This document shows, piece by piece, positions 18,284-26,708 of a stretch of 64,000 nucleotides of DNA. Each line of letters starts with the position of its first letter. Position 1 is the stretch's first letter. The notes below the pieces were generated by a model. The model did not search any database, was not told the origin of the DNA, and saw only the letters and a list, made by a program, of their open reading frames with translations. Made by a program: the position numbers and the translations under genes. The stretch lies in the NCBI GenBank assembly GCA_905182555.1, contig CAJJBX010000013.1, forward strand, positions 62,001 through 126,000, in the 5' to 3' direction. This DNA is from an uncultured Ilumatobacter sp. GTDB taxonomy: Bacteria > Actinomycetota > Acidimicrobiia > Acidimicrobiales > Ilumatobacteraceae.

Positions 18284-18611
18284 TACCGAGAGTCCATCAC
18301 GGATGTCCCCCAGGGCGTTGCTACCATGTGGCCCAGGAGGCGTTCCTTCGGGATGCAGAGGTCGACAGCGATGTCGTGTGAACTCGCCCGATCGGCGATT
18401 GAGCGGTCGTCGACGACCGTTTCTCACTTCGACAGACGTGCGCTCTTGGCAAGCAGTGGAGCACGGCAGGCGACGCAACGCAGTGCTGGAGCAGACTCAT
18501 GCGACTGCAGCTGTCTACGTGCATCGGCGTCCTGTGCTGCGCCTCTTAGTTCGTCAGCCGGGACGATAATCGACGACAGGGGCCTCAGCCGGCACCGACA
18601 GCGGTGGCACG
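18284..18611. other. Non-coding or degraded stretch
   Basis: No convincing coding sequence in any of the six frames over these 328 bases: the open frames are rich in Arg, Ser and Cys and show no motifs. It may hold the decayed end of the preceding lipoprotein gene and the promoter of the following one. Confidence 0.4.
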
Positions 18612-19430
18612 GTGACCGCCGAGGCGGGGACGGGGGATCTCGTGTTGGGTGTTGTATATACGTCGGACGGGTCGTCGGGACCGAAGTGTTCGTGGGATCG
18701 GTACTCCAACTTTGAGTTCGAACGGGCAACGGGAACGCCGCCCCGTGAGCCGCCGCAGTACTACGACGACTCTGACGTCGAGGTCGCGCAAGAAGAGCTC
18801 GATCGGCGCGAGGCCGAACTCGAGCGCTGGCAGCGAACCGAGGACCGTCGACGCTCCGAACCAAAGGTCACCTATTTCGACGGCGAGGCACACTACGTCT
18901 ACGCCGTGCGCTGTGTTGGCTCCACCGGAACCGTGCGGCTGGTCCCAACCACCGTTGCTACCAACGACCTCATCCCCGGACTGCACGACGTCGCAACCGG
19001 CCAGATCCTGGTGCCGGTCCCCGACGTATCACCAGAACTCGGCTTCACCGGCTACGTCAACCTCGGCATGTGGCTCGCCGTAGAACCCGCCACCATCACG
19101 CCAATCACCGCCGAAGCCGGACCGGACGCGTGGATCACGGTCACGCCCGAACACCAGTCGATCCACTTCGACTTCGGCAACGGCGACACCAGAACCTGCG
19201 ACGGATTCGGCGAGCCAATCAGCTACCTCGAAACCTTCGACGAAGGCCCCTGCGGCTACACGTACCGGCACTCGTCACCCGACAGCCAGCCTTATCAAGT
19301 CCGAGTCAGCACCACCTGGAACCTGCCGTACACATCATCAAACGGCAGCGGCACACTCGCGCCCTTCACTCGCGACGCGGTGTTCCCCCACAACGTCGAC
19401 GAACTCCAGACCGTCGGTCAAAGCAATTAG
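18612..19430 (+). CDS. Secreted PKD-like domain protein
   Basis: About 272 residues from GTG 18612; the frame is open back to 18570 without an obvious secretion signal, so the true N terminus may be lost. A charged coiled segment (EVAQEELDRREAELERWQRTEDRR) is followed by a beta-rich region. The end (SIHFDFGNGDTRTCDGFG, then CGYTYRHSSPDSQPYQV) resembles PKD-like folds found at the C terminus of many secreted actinobacterial proteins of unknown function. Usually cell-surface; no enzyme motif seen. Confidence 0.6.
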   Translation: MTAEAGTGDLVLGVVYTSDGSSGPKCSWDRYSNFEFERATGTPPREPPQYYDDSDVEVAQEELDRREAELERWQRTEDRRRSEPKVTYFDGEAHYVYAVRCVGSTGTVRLVPTTVATNDLIPGLHDVATGQILVPVPDVSPELGFTGYVNLGMWLAVEPATITPITAEAGPDAWITVTPEHQSIHFDFGNGDTRTCDGFGEPISYLETFDEGPCGYTYRHSSPDSQPYQVRVSTTWNLPYTSSNGSGTLAPFTRDAVFPHNVDELQTVGQSN

Positions 19431-19460
19431 CTGCAGCCGGCTCAACCGACCGCAGCCAGC

Positions 19461-20132
19461 TCAACTATTCAGGTTTGCCCAAGCGTCGAGAATCGACTGG
19501 GACATATCGCGATGCTCCTTCGCCAACGTCTTTGCCTCGTCACCTTCGGCACGCATCCCGAGCGCGATTGCACCGAACTTGTTCCCCGCAAAATACGGCC
19601 CGAACAGCTTCGGGGCGAACGCTCCCTTCTGGTGCTCCTCGGGCGCATCGCCATTTGGCAACGCGGTCGGCCCACCGGCAGGTGGTGCGAACGACGCGAG
19701 GCCGAGCGGTTCGAGCTGCGCGAACAGGTCCTCATCGTTGCGACGGTCAGCGAAGTCGTTCCCTCGATAACCAAACACCTCGTTGCCGTCGGGATCGATG
19801 ACGAAGAGGCCAGGCAGAGCGATACCGCCACGCTCGTTGGGGTCGAACATGTCCATGGGGTGCAAATATCGCGCACCGCCAGGATCGCTCACATACAAGA
19901 CGTGCGGTGTCGGCCAACGGGCAGACATAGCGGCCGTCCGTTCGTCACCGTCGACGCTGATCGCAATGACCTCGGCGCCTGCGTTGCTGATTCGTTCGTT
20001 GAGGGATGCCAGCTTCACGAGCTGGCCACAGCAATATGGTCACCAATCGCCCCGGTACGTCAGGAGCACCACCGCACCGTCCTCGCGTCGGAGATCGAGG
20101 ATGTCTGCAGTGACGTTGCTACTCAGAGTCAT
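19461..20132 (-). CDS. Peroxiredoxin-like AhpC/TSA selenoprotein (UGA-encoded Sec at residue 31)
   Basis: Read through one in-frame TGA (20042-20040), the frame from ATG 20132 gives a 223-residue thioredoxin-fold AhpC/TSA protein. The TGA falls in TYRGDWUPYCCGQL, where relatives have RGDWCPYC, so the first Cys of the CxxC active site is replaced by UGA, as expected for selenocysteine. Downstream, AEVIAISVDGDERTAAM and PGLFVIDPDGNEV are standard peroxiredoxin-like segments. A 7-bp hairpin with a CGUGA loop follows the UGA at 20 bases. It probably reduces peroxides or disulfides. It lies 91 bp downstream of the SelW-like gene on the same strand. Without Sec insertion only 30 residues would be made. 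Confidence 0.82.
20008..20026 (-). promoter_or_regulatory. Candidate bacterial SECIS hairpin of the peroxiredoxin-like gene
   Basis: On the minus strand GCCAGCT and AGCTGGC pair perfectly (7 bp) around the loop CGTGA. There are 20 bases between the UGA and the loop, and the second loop base is G. This fits the published bacterial SECIS pattern (loop 16-37 bases after UGA, G in the first two loop positions). SelB would bind here to direct Sec insertion. Confidence 0.7.
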
Positions 20133-20223
20133 GCCCCAATCTTGACTCACCTGAAGGGCGCCCGACGACCGGGAGCCATTTTGCACAAAGCAACGAACGT
20201 GCGGCCTGCTACTTCCAACAGCC

Positions 20224-20496
20224 TCAGGTGCCGTAGCGGAGGGTTCCGGCAGGCAGCAGCGCAACGAGTGCCTCGACGACTTCGCCCTCGTTGGCCTGCC
20301 GACGGGTCCGGCGCTTGGAGTAGATCGTGCTGACCTCTCCATCTTGTTCAGCGGTCACCTCGAACACACCGCCGCCACCGGGAACCAGGGTGAGCTCAGT
20401 GACCATATGTTGATAATTCGCCATGATCTCGTTGGTCACGCGCACGGCGTGGGGCCAATAATTTCAAGCGAGGCAGTAGGTGATACTGATCTTCAT
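20224..20496 (-). CDS. SelW/Rdx-family selenoprotein (CxxU)
   Basis: From ATG 20496 the frame reads MKISITYCLAUNYWPHAVR with TGA at 20466-20464, then continues to 20224 for a 90-residue product. The C-x-x-UGA motif right after the first beta strand, the GGGGVFEV strand and the following IYSK are the signature of the Rdx (SelW/SelT/SelH-like) family, where CxxC or CxxU is the redox site. No other start explains the conserved N-terminal strand. A hairpin with loop CGUGC follows the UGA. Small thioredoxin-fold oxidoreductase, cytosolic. It is likely co-transcribed with the peroxiredoxin-like selenoprotein downstream. Confidence 0.85.
20432..20458 (-). promoter_or_regulatory. Candidate bacterial SECIS hairpin of the SelW-like gene
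   Basis: On the minus strand CACGC/GCGTG form a 5-bp stem around loop CGTGC (20437-20451), with a lower TTGG/CCAA stem (20455-20458 with 20432-20435). There are 17 bases between the UGA and the apical loop, whose second base is G. The CGUG loop start matches the other two candidate SECIS elements in the window. Confidence 0.65.
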
Positions 20497-20543
20497 CCAC
20501 CCGTGTCTAGCACCCAACACAGCGACCAGTAAGTTCGGCGCAC

Positions 20544-20948
20544 ATGAGCAACGAGAACAGCATCGAAGCAACATCCGGGAGCTTTCCGCTCCAAGAATTT
20601 CTCGGCATGGAACTGACCGGCGGCGAGCCGGGCACCAGCGTTGCGCACCTCACACTCGGCGAGCAGCACGCCAACCCCAACGGTGTCGCGCACGGCGCCG
20701 TGCTCTTCGCTTTGGTCGACACTGCAATGGGCAAGGCCACGATGAGCGTCATCGACGAAGGCCAGTACTGCGCGAGCGTTGAGTTGTCGTTGCGCTTCAT
20801 TCGGCCAGCCGCCCAAGGCGAACTCACCGCTGACGCACGTCATCGTCAAGCGCGGCAAGACCAAGACCACCTCGAAGCCCGCGTCCATGGCCCCGACCAA
20901 CGTTTGGTCGCAACAAGCGCCGGCACCTTCGCCATCCTCGGCGGCTGA
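20544..20948 (+). CDS. Hotdog-fold PaaI-type thioesterase
   Basis: A 134-residue hotdog thioesterase. ANPNGVAHGAVLFALVDTAMG is the typical helix start with the HG and D of PaaI-type acyl-CoA thioesterases; SVELSLRFIRPA and LVATSAGTFAIL are later strands. Between about 20835 and 20875 the frame reads as ARHRQARQDQDH, while the next frame reads HVIVKRGKTKTT, which fits the family strand much better. Two compensating one-base indels are therefore likely inside the gene. Hydrolyses acyl-CoA thioesters, substrate unknown. Divergent from the SelW-like gene with 47 bp between. Confidence 0.75.
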   Translation: MSNENSIEATSGSFPLQEFLGMELTGGEPGTSVAHLTLGEQHANPNGVAHGAVLFALVDTAMGKATMSVIDEGQYCASVELSLRFIRPAAQGELTADARHRQARQDQDHLEARVHGPDQRLVATSAGTFAILGG

Positions 20949-21024
20949 AGCTAGCTGGCAACTGAGAGAGCAGCTGAACAAGATCTGGTGATCGATCGCT
21001 GCAACTCGCTGGCAAGCTGGACAG

Positions 21025-22377
21025 GTGACCGACGACGCGATTCCCGACACTGGCGACGAGTTCGATGATCAGTTCGATGACGTGATTGGCTCAGAAGCGG
21101 CTGAGCGGCTCAAGATGCGCTTCGGGTTCGACGACGAACAGGCCCAGATGTTCATGCTGCTCACCGGAGCGGCATCGCTGTTCGCCGCCGATGGCGACCC
21201 CGCCCTCGGCGAAGACGCCGAACGCGACGAAGCAATCGATCTCTTGCTCACTGCACTCGACGACCCGACCATTGCGTTTGCCGCCTGGGATGCCTGGGCC
21301 GAAGAAGGCATCACCGGCGACAAGCTTCAGCGTTTCGTCGACGAGATCGCCGGGCCCGACCACTGCGGTAGCCAACCCAGCGACCGCGACCACGACGGCA
21401 CCAGCCGGCCCGGTATCACTTGGCTGCAATCACGCCAGGCCTTGCTCCGCCTCGATAGCGACGAATCGATCCGGCTGCTCGACAGCGTCCGCGACTCTGG
21501 TCATGCCGCTGCACTCATCGACCTCGCTGGGCTCCAGGCAGATGCCAGCAACCCAATCGAGACCCGCGACCTGCTGGAAGCAGCAGGCGTGAACGTCGCC
21601 ATCGACCTCGACGCGGCCTATGACCCGTTGACCAGCGAGCGTGGTCTCGGTATCGAACTCGCCGAAGAGATCGCCCCCTTCGCGGCGCTGCGCCCCAAGG
21701 CAGTCGCTGGCCGCAACGACACCTGCCCGTGCGGTTCTGGCAAGAAGTACAAGCACTGCCACCTCGGCAACGAACTGCACTCGCTCAACGATCGAGCGGC
21801 CTGGCTCTACCTCAAGATGATGCGGTTCATGCAGCTCACGAACCCGTTCCTGCCCGACGGGATCGTCGCCGAGATGACGAGCAGCATGATCACGTCCAAC
21901 ATGGCTGAGATGCTCGAACAGTCCTACATCCCGACCGACATTGCGCTGCACGAAGGCAATGTTGCCAACCGGTTCCTCATGGCCAAGAGCGCCATTTTGC
22001 CGGCCGACGAAATCGAGCTGACCGAGCAGTGGATCGCCGCGCCGCGCAGTGTCTTCCGCGTCAAAAAGTCGACGCATGCCGAACTCGAACTCACGGAACT
22101 TCGCAGCCGCGACCGGATCAGCATTGTTGGCACGATTCCCGAGCAGCCGCTCGAAGTCGGCACTCTGATCTGCGGCCGCCCGCTGCCCGTTGGCCAAACG
22201 CATCGCTCGTACGGCGGGTTTGTGCCGGTCGATGAGTCAATGATCGACAGCCTGCTCGAAGCATGCGCGAGCCGCAATCTGGAGACCGTCGCGATCTCTC
22301 TGTCGCAGATCTTCGACGCTGCCGAACTCGCCGACGCCTTCGCCGCCGAGGACACGCAAAGCGATCTGCCGATCTGA
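21025..22377 (+). CDS. SEC-C zinc-motif protein
   Basis: A 450-residue cytoplasmic protein with an acidic helical N terminus. Near residue 231 is NDTCPCGSGKKYKHCH, the SEC-C metal-binding motif found at the end of SecA and in many unrelated proteins (CxCGSGxKxKxCC/H). The flanking regions match no family I recognise. GTG 21025 is the only start near the first conserved-looking residues. It stands alone between the thioesterase and the convergent ferredoxin reductase. Function unknown. Confidence 0.7.
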   Translation: MTDDAIPDTGDEFDDQFDDVIGSEAAERLKMRFGFDDEQAQMFMLLTGAASLFAADGDPALGEDAERDEAIDLLLTALDDPTIAFAAWDAWAEEGITGDKLQRFVDEIAGPDHCGSQPSDRDHDGTSRPGITWLQSRQALLRLDSDESIRLLDSVRDSGHAAALIDLAGLQADASNPIETRDLLEAAGVNVAIDLDAAYDPLTSERGLGIELAEEIAPFAALRPKAVAGRNDTCPCGSGKKYKHCHLGNELHSLNDRAAWLYLKMMRFMQLTNPFLPDGIVAEMTSSMITSNMAEMLEQSYIPTDIALHEGNVANRFLMAKSAILPADEIELTEQWIAAPRSVFRVKKSTHAELELTELRSRDRISIVGTIPEQPLEVGTLICGRPLPVGQTHRSYGGFVPVDESMIDSLLEACASRNLETVAISLSQIFDAAELADAFAAEDTQSDLPI

Positions 22378-22416
22378 TCAGGTGCCCAGGCCGACGAGCC
22401 GGCCTCGTAACCAGCT

Positions 22417-23334
22417 CTACCAGTACTCCTCGAAGTGGATGTTGCCGGGTGCGTTACGGCGATCAAGGGTGAAGCCCTCGTTGACGAGCAACTCGACGAC
22501 TCCGACGGTTTCAGGGAAGACCTGCTTGCCGTCGATCGCTTCAGGCGAACCAATCATTGCGGGGTTGCCACACAGGAAAACGTGGCTGGTCTCTGGCGAC
22601 AGCGTGACGCCGAGCTTCTCGGAGAAATCGTTATCGCGCAACAGGTCCTGCAGGTAGCGCTTAGGGACGCCTTCTTCGCGAGTCGGCATCGGCACGTAGT
22701 GGTAGTTCGGATAACGCTCTTCAAGCTCGCGGTGCTTGTCGGCGTAACCGAGGTCGGCGTTCTGACGAACCGTGACCGCCGAGATGATCGGGCCGGTGTG
22801 GCCCTTGCGCAGCAGGTCGATGATCATGCCGTTGTGCGGGGCCTCGCCGGTTCCGGTCGAGAAGAACACGATCTCGGCCTTCGGATTCTGTACGTCATTG
22901 AGTGTGTAGCGGCCCGCAACTTTCGGACCGAGATAAATGCGGTCGCCAGTCTTTTTGAGCGCCAGGCGCGGGGTGAGTGCCGGGATGTTGTCCGACGTTG
23001 GTGGCACGAGGACGATATAGAACTCAAGCTCATCGAGACCGTTCTCGTCAGTCAGGTAGCCGTAGTCGTCGAAGATGCGCGATGAGATCGAATACGAACG
23101 ACGGATCAGCTTGTCCCATCGCTTTTCGGCTTCAGGGTCATCGGCGTTGTCAATGCGCTTTTCCCAGTAGCCGATCCCGAGTGACGCGTACTGGCCGGGC
23201 AGGTACGACGTGTCGCCATTGTCAGGCTTGACACCCAGCACCCAAAGGTCGGAGTGCGTTGGCTCGAAGTACGTAATTGTTGCGTTGTAGTGCTCATGCG
23301 GCGCGCCAAGGGGGAGCTTGCGAGGACGAGGGAC
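22417..23334 (-). CDS. Ferredoxin-NADP(+) reductase
   Basis: About 300 residues. LPGQYASLGIGYWE, then RRSYSISSRI, is the FAD-binding RxYS site of ferredoxin/flavodoxin-NADP reductases. FFSTGTGEAPHNGMI is the NADP pyrophosphate loop, and VFLCGNPAMIG and a C-terminal aromatic (EEYW) follow. No start codon lies in frame near the natural N terminus (HEHYNATITYFEPTH), so the start is approximate. The upstream FAD protein overlaps it in another frame, so a single indel near 23300-23330 probably separates two fused or coupled proteins. It likely feeds electrons to the Rieske oxygenase at 27 kb. Confidence 0.8.
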   Translation of the reverse strand, partial: VPRPRKLPLGAPHEHYNATITYFEPTHSDLWVLGVKPDNGDTSYLPGQYASLGIGYWEKRIDNADDPEAEKRWDKLIRRSYSISSRIFDDYGYLTDENGLDELEFYIVLVPPTSDNIPALTPRLALKKTGDRIYLGPKVAGRYTLNDVQNPKAEIVFFSTGTGEAPHNGMIIDLLRKGHTGPIISAVTVRQNADLGYADKHRELEERYPNYHYVPMPTREEGVPKRYLQDLLRDNDFSEKLGVTLSPETSHVFLCGNPAMIGSPEAIDGKQVFPETVGVVELLVNEGFTLDRRNAPGNIHFEEYW

Positions 23335-24190
23335 GAGGCGCTGGCACTGCAGCGCCCGGGAAGGAACTCGAGAGCAGCGCAAACCCGATCTCAGAACCGA
23401 GTGCTGTCGTGGCGGGCTTGCTGTTCCCGTCTGCGTCAAGCCCCGGCTCGCCGACGAACCATACGTTGCCAGTAGCAACCGCAGCCTCGCTCAGCCCGAT
23501 GCTTTCGTGGGTCACGGTGATGCGCGACGGTGCGAACACAACGTGATCGAACTGCAGGTCGGGTGTACGGCGATCACCGAACTCGACAAGCGGGAACTCG
23601 CCGATCATCGACACGTGCTTTGGCGTCGAACGGTAGAGCAGCGTGGCGCGACGGCTGCGTTCAAGGTGACGCAACACGTACTCGCCGGTCGGCGAGAGCT
23701 TGGTCGGGTCCATGCCCTGCGCAGCGAGGACGACGCGATTGCCAGTGTCAACGAACTGTGCGGTGAGTTCGACAGCGTGATCGGACGGGCCAACGACGAG
23801 GACATCGTTGTCGGTGCCGACGTCGGCGTGGCCAATGTGGATCCGGTCGCTGTCCGGCAGGTTCACGGTGGGCGACCAGGTCGGGTCGCTGTGGCGGTCC
23901 GCTATCAGCACCGTGCGGGTGCGGTAGCTCAGCCGGTCGGTGTCGACAACGAGATGTTCACCGGCGACGTTGATTGCCGTTGCCGTCTCGCCGTACCCGA
24001 CGTCGAGTTCGTTCGCGCCGATCACGTCGGGAAGCGCAACGTTCGAGTTGCCCTCAAGAATGCGGACACGCTGGAGGCCCGAACGACGGGCGAGGACAGC
24101 GGCCGACAAGCCGCTCGCTGAGCCTCCAACAACCACCAAGTCGTACAGGGTCGGGTCGTTCAGCGCCGTCAGGTCGGTGGAATCAGCCAT
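23294..24190 (-). CDS. Thioredoxin-reductase-like FAD oxidoreductase
   Basis: A 298-residue pyridine-nucleotide-disulfide-oxidoreductase fold. YDLVVVGGSASGLSAAVLARR is the FAD dinucleotide motif, and ALGSEIGFALL near the end resembles the terminal FAD-contact helix. The central part (DNDVLVVGPSDHAVEL) is the NAD(P) motif. I see no CxxC, so it is not a thioredoxin reductase proper. The last 25 residues look out of frame and overlap the ferredoxin reductase, suggesting that the two form one fused polypeptide broken by an indel. It lies in a leftward operon after the DAO-type gene. Confidence 0.72.
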   Translation of the reverse strand: MADSTDLTALNDPTLYDLVVVGGSASGLSAAVLARRSGLQRVRILEGNSNVALPDVIGANELDVGYGETATAINVAGEHLVVDTDRLSYRTRTVLIADRHSDPTWSPTVNLPDSDRIHIGHADVGTDNDVLVVGPSDHAVELTAQFVDTGNRVVLAAQGMDPTKLSPTGEYVLRHLERSRRATLLYRSTPKHVSMIGEFPLVEFGDRRTPDLQFDHVVFAPSRITVTHESIGLSEAAVATGNVWFVGEPGLDADGNSKPATTALGSEIGFALLSSSFPGAAVPAPRPSSSQAPPWRAA

Positions 24191-24273
24191 GATTGAACCA
24201 ACCTACGCAACCCCGAGTTCATTCGGAAAGTCCAGCACCGCTCCGAACACACCAACATTCCACATCAGCCCGT

Positions 24274-25626
24274 TCAGCCGTGGACACTCATGGAAGACGA
24301 AGGGTTGATCTGACGGTTGCGGCTGAACGTGGCCATGTCAAGGTTCAAGCCGGTGTAGCGAGCAGTGACCTGCAGCGGCTCGGCGTCGTGATCATGGCCG
24401 CCTTGGACCGCCTCGATGAGCTCCGCCATCATGTGCCCGGCAACGCCCGCGTTCTTGAACTGGTTGCCGCTGGTGCCAATTGCGACGTAGAAGCCGTCGA
24501 GGTCAGTGCGGTCGTAGATCGGGATCCAGTCGTCGCTCTTGTCGTAACGGTCGACCACGCCCTTCTTCTCGTGCGGCAAGGGCACGCCGAGCGTCGGCAT
24601 CCGCTTGTTCAGCCGCATCGTGTTGGTCTCCCAACCATCACTCGTGATCTCTCCGAGTTCTTCGTCGGGGCCGACGGGAACCTTCGGATCGCACGGCGGA
24701 TCGGTCGTACCAACGAGGATGTTGTTGCCAGGCTGCGGCCGGAAATAAATGCCGCTGTCGTCGTCTGCCACAGCGAGCCCGTTAGCGGTGAAGTCCATGT
24801 CAGACGGTCCGGGCACGTGGTACGTCTCATGGCGGATCGACGTCGTCTTGATGTTCATCGCGTCGTACACGCCGGCGAGCTTGTTGATCGCCGAGCTGTG
24901 CGGCCCGCCGACGTTGACGACGACCTTGGCGGTGACAGTCGAGCCGTCAGCCAACTCGACTCCCGTCACGCGGCCCCCCGAAGCACCGGGTTGCGTCAAG
25001 AATCCGACGACCTCGGTGCGGAACCGAAACTCGCCGCCCCGGGCTTCTGTCGCGCGCTGCAGGTTGTGGGCTGCGAGTTGAGGGTCGTCGACATAGCCCG
25101 CGTCAGGTGAAAACAGCGCGCCGACCATCGTGCCGTGCGCGTCCTTCCAGAAGTCGTCGTCAGTCGATCGAGACGGTGGGCCGTAGAGATCGAGGTCGAA
25201 GGTGGGGAGACGCTGTCCGAGTTCGACGCGGTCCCAATACTCGTAGGGGACGCCGAGGCGGTCCCACAGCGGCATCACTCGGTTGTGGTGGCCCTCTTCA
25301 CCCTGGATGAGTAACACCATGCCGCACTGCACCAGTTTGGCGTAGCCGCTCTCGTCGGGAGCACCGAGGTACTCGGCCCAGTTCCGCCAGTAATGCATAC
25401 CGTCCCAGGCCGCAGCGACACCCGTCTCGGTCGAGTAACTGAATCGGACAACGGCGCTCGACGCGCTCGTGCTGCCGTAGCCCGCACCTGGGCCCTTGTC
25501 GATATTTAAGGTGCGATGGCCGCGGCGGGCAAGCTCGTAGGCGACCGCTCCGCCAATTATTCCAGCACCAATAACGATCGCGTCGTACTCCAGCTCGCCT
25601 GATCCAGCACCTGTGGGGTCGCTCAT
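24274..25626 (-). CDS. DAO-family FAD-dependent oxidoreductase (sarcosine-oxidase-like)
   Basis: A 450-residue flavoprotein. YDAIVIGAGIIGGAVAYELARRG is the FAD motif, GSTSASSAVVRFSYSTE the second FAD/substrate segment, and FYVAIGTSGNQFKNAG the C-terminal FAD contact. This is the D-amino acid/sarcosine/dimethylglycine oxidase-like (DAO) group, which oxidises amines at a C-N bond. ATG 25626 was chosen because the FAD motif then begins near residue 15. It is divergent from the LysR gene, which probably controls it, and heads the operon with the FAD protein and ferredoxin reductase. Substrate unknown; a methylated amine is a reasonable guess. Confidence 0.82.
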   Translation of the reverse strand: MSDPTGAGSGELEYDAIVIGAGIIGGAVAYELARRGHRTLNIDKGPGAGYGSTSASSAVVRFSYSTETGVAAAWDGMHYWRNWAEYLGAPDESGYAKLVQCGMVLLIQGEEGHHNRVMPLWDRLGVPYEYWDRVELGQRLPTFDLDLYGPPSRSTDDDFWKDAHGTMVGALFSPDAGYVDDPQLAAHNLQRATEARGGEFRFRTEVVGFLTQPGASGGRVTGVELADGSTVTAKVVVNVGGPHSSAINKLAGVYDAMNIKTTSIRHETYHVPGPSDMDFTANGLAVADDDSGIYFRPQPGNNILVGTTDPPCDPKVPVGPDEELGEITSDGWETNTMRLNKRMPTLGVPLPHEKKGVVDRYDKSDDWIPIYDRTDLDGFYVAIGTSGNQFKNAGVAGHMMAELIEAVQGGHDHDAEPLQVTARYTGLNLDMATFSRNRQINPSSSMSVHG

Positions 25627-25741
25627 GATCACCGAGTTTGGCAGATGGACAGACGCCAATCGAGGGCTCACTGGCATGACAGCCGTGCGATTTGTTCATC
25701 CGCTCCAGAAGGTTCTGTCATGATCTGACTACTCCGAGGAC

Positions 25742-25795
25742 GAGATCCGGGATGAAATCGCGGATGAAATCGCGGATGAAATCGAGGAAAGGGTC
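25742..25795. repeat. 12-bp tandem repeat upstream of the LysR gene
   Basis: The unit GATGAAATCGCG is repeated about three times with a diverged first and last unit. In the LysR frame it reads DEIADEIADEIEERVKARF, an acidic amphipathic helix directly before ATG 25808, but no start codon exists in that frame after the TGA at 25721. It lies in the divergent LysR/DAO control region. Confidence 0.6.
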
Positions 25796-25807
25796 AAGGC
25801 GAGATTC

Positions 25808-26662
25808 ATGGGGAGTTTGCGACTGGACGTCGAATCACTGCGCACGTTTCGCGCAGTCGTCGATTGCGGCAGCGTCACCCGGGCCGCATCGCAACTCAAC
25901 CTCACGCAATCGGCAGTGAGCTGGAAAATGAAGCGGCTCGAAGAACGCCTCGGCTCGCCGCTTCTCGTGCGGGACGGGCGCGACCTGACGCTGACGGAAC
26001 TCGGCACCGAGCTCCTGGTCCATGCCGAACAAATTGTCGGAGCGCACGATGATGCCGTCGACAGCTTGCAGCAGTCGCAGCTCGAAGGCACTGTGCACCT
26101 CGGCGTCAACGACGAGCTGGAAGCCGACGAGGTCGCGACCCTGCTCGCTCGATTCCAGCGTCGTCACCCGATGGTCAGGCTGCACGTCCGGATGGGGCTC
26201 AGTGGCCCCATCGCGCAGCTTGTGCGCGGCGGCGATCTCGACCTCGCGCTGATCCAAGTCATCGAGCCGGCGCAGCGCGACAAGGTGCTGTGGACCGAGT
26301 CGATCGAATGGATTGCCTCGCCCACCTACATGCCTGATCTCGGCGAGTCGCTCCCGCTCGTCACCTTCGGGCCGAACTCGAACTACCGCACGTTGATGCT
26401 GGGCGCGCTCCGCGCCGCCAACATTGACCACTACATCGCGTTTGAGTCAGAGAGCTCGTCGGGCGTCCGTAGCGCCGTAGCGGCCGGGTTCGGCGTGGCG
26501 CTGATCAACGGACGCGGTGTGACTGAAGAATGTCCGATCTGGGAATTTCCCGAGCTGAACAGCTCTATGCCGACCGCTTCGTTCGTTGTCCGCGTCAACA
26601 GCCGCAGCCGCACCTCCGCCGTCCGCACCCTCGTCGACGAAATCCACGACACCCTCACCTAA
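25808..26662 (+). CDS. LysR-family transcriptional regulator
   Basis: A 284-residue LysR-type regulator. The N-terminal winged helix-turn-helix (LRTFRAVVDCGSVTRAASQLNLTQSAVSWKMKRLEERL) is followed by a substrate-binding domain (VHLGVNDELEADEVATLLAR, GFGVALINGRGV). It is transcribed away from the DAO-type oxidase, the classical arrangement for a LysR activator of a divergent catabolic operon. ATG 25808 was chosen because the helix-turn-helix begins 10 residues later. The 3' end lies 7 bp from a palindromic repeat. Confidence 0.88.
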   Translation: MGSLRLDVESLRTFRAVVDCGSVTRAASQLNLTQSAVSWKMKRLEERLGSPLLVRDGRDLTLTELGTELLVHAEQIVGAHDDAVDSLQQSQLEGTVHLGVNDELEADEVATLLARFQRRHPMVRLHVRMGLSGPIAQLVRGGDLDLALIQVIEPAQRDKVLWTESIEWIASPTYMPDLGESLPLVTFGPNSNYRTLMLGALRAANIDHYIAFESESSSGVRSAVAAGFGVALINGRGVTEECPIWEFPELNSSMPTASFVVRVNSRSRTSAVRTLVDEIHDTLT

Positions 26663-26669
26663 CTCCCAC

Positions 26670-26708
26670 ACAGTTGCGTATGGGGTCAGGCCCCTTTCGC
26701 AACTCTGT
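26670..26708. repeat. Palindromic repeat, copy A
   Basis: An arm CAGTTGCG and its partner CGCAACTCTG surround GGGGTCAGGCCCC, forming a two-level stem-loop. Three further copies lie at 28010, 30968 and 31425; this copy is in the same orientation as the one at 31425. The convergent Rieske gene ends inside it: its last residues (DRVAKGA) and its TGA come from the repeat. Confidence 0.88.

Noticed and set aside
18284-18611. Hidden gene between lipoprotein and PKD-like protein
   Set aside because: All six frames give low-quality Arg/Ser/Cys-rich products without motifs.
25721-25723. TGA before the LysR acidic helix as selenocysteine
   Set aside because: No Cys-motif context, no redox family and no SECIS-type hairpin.
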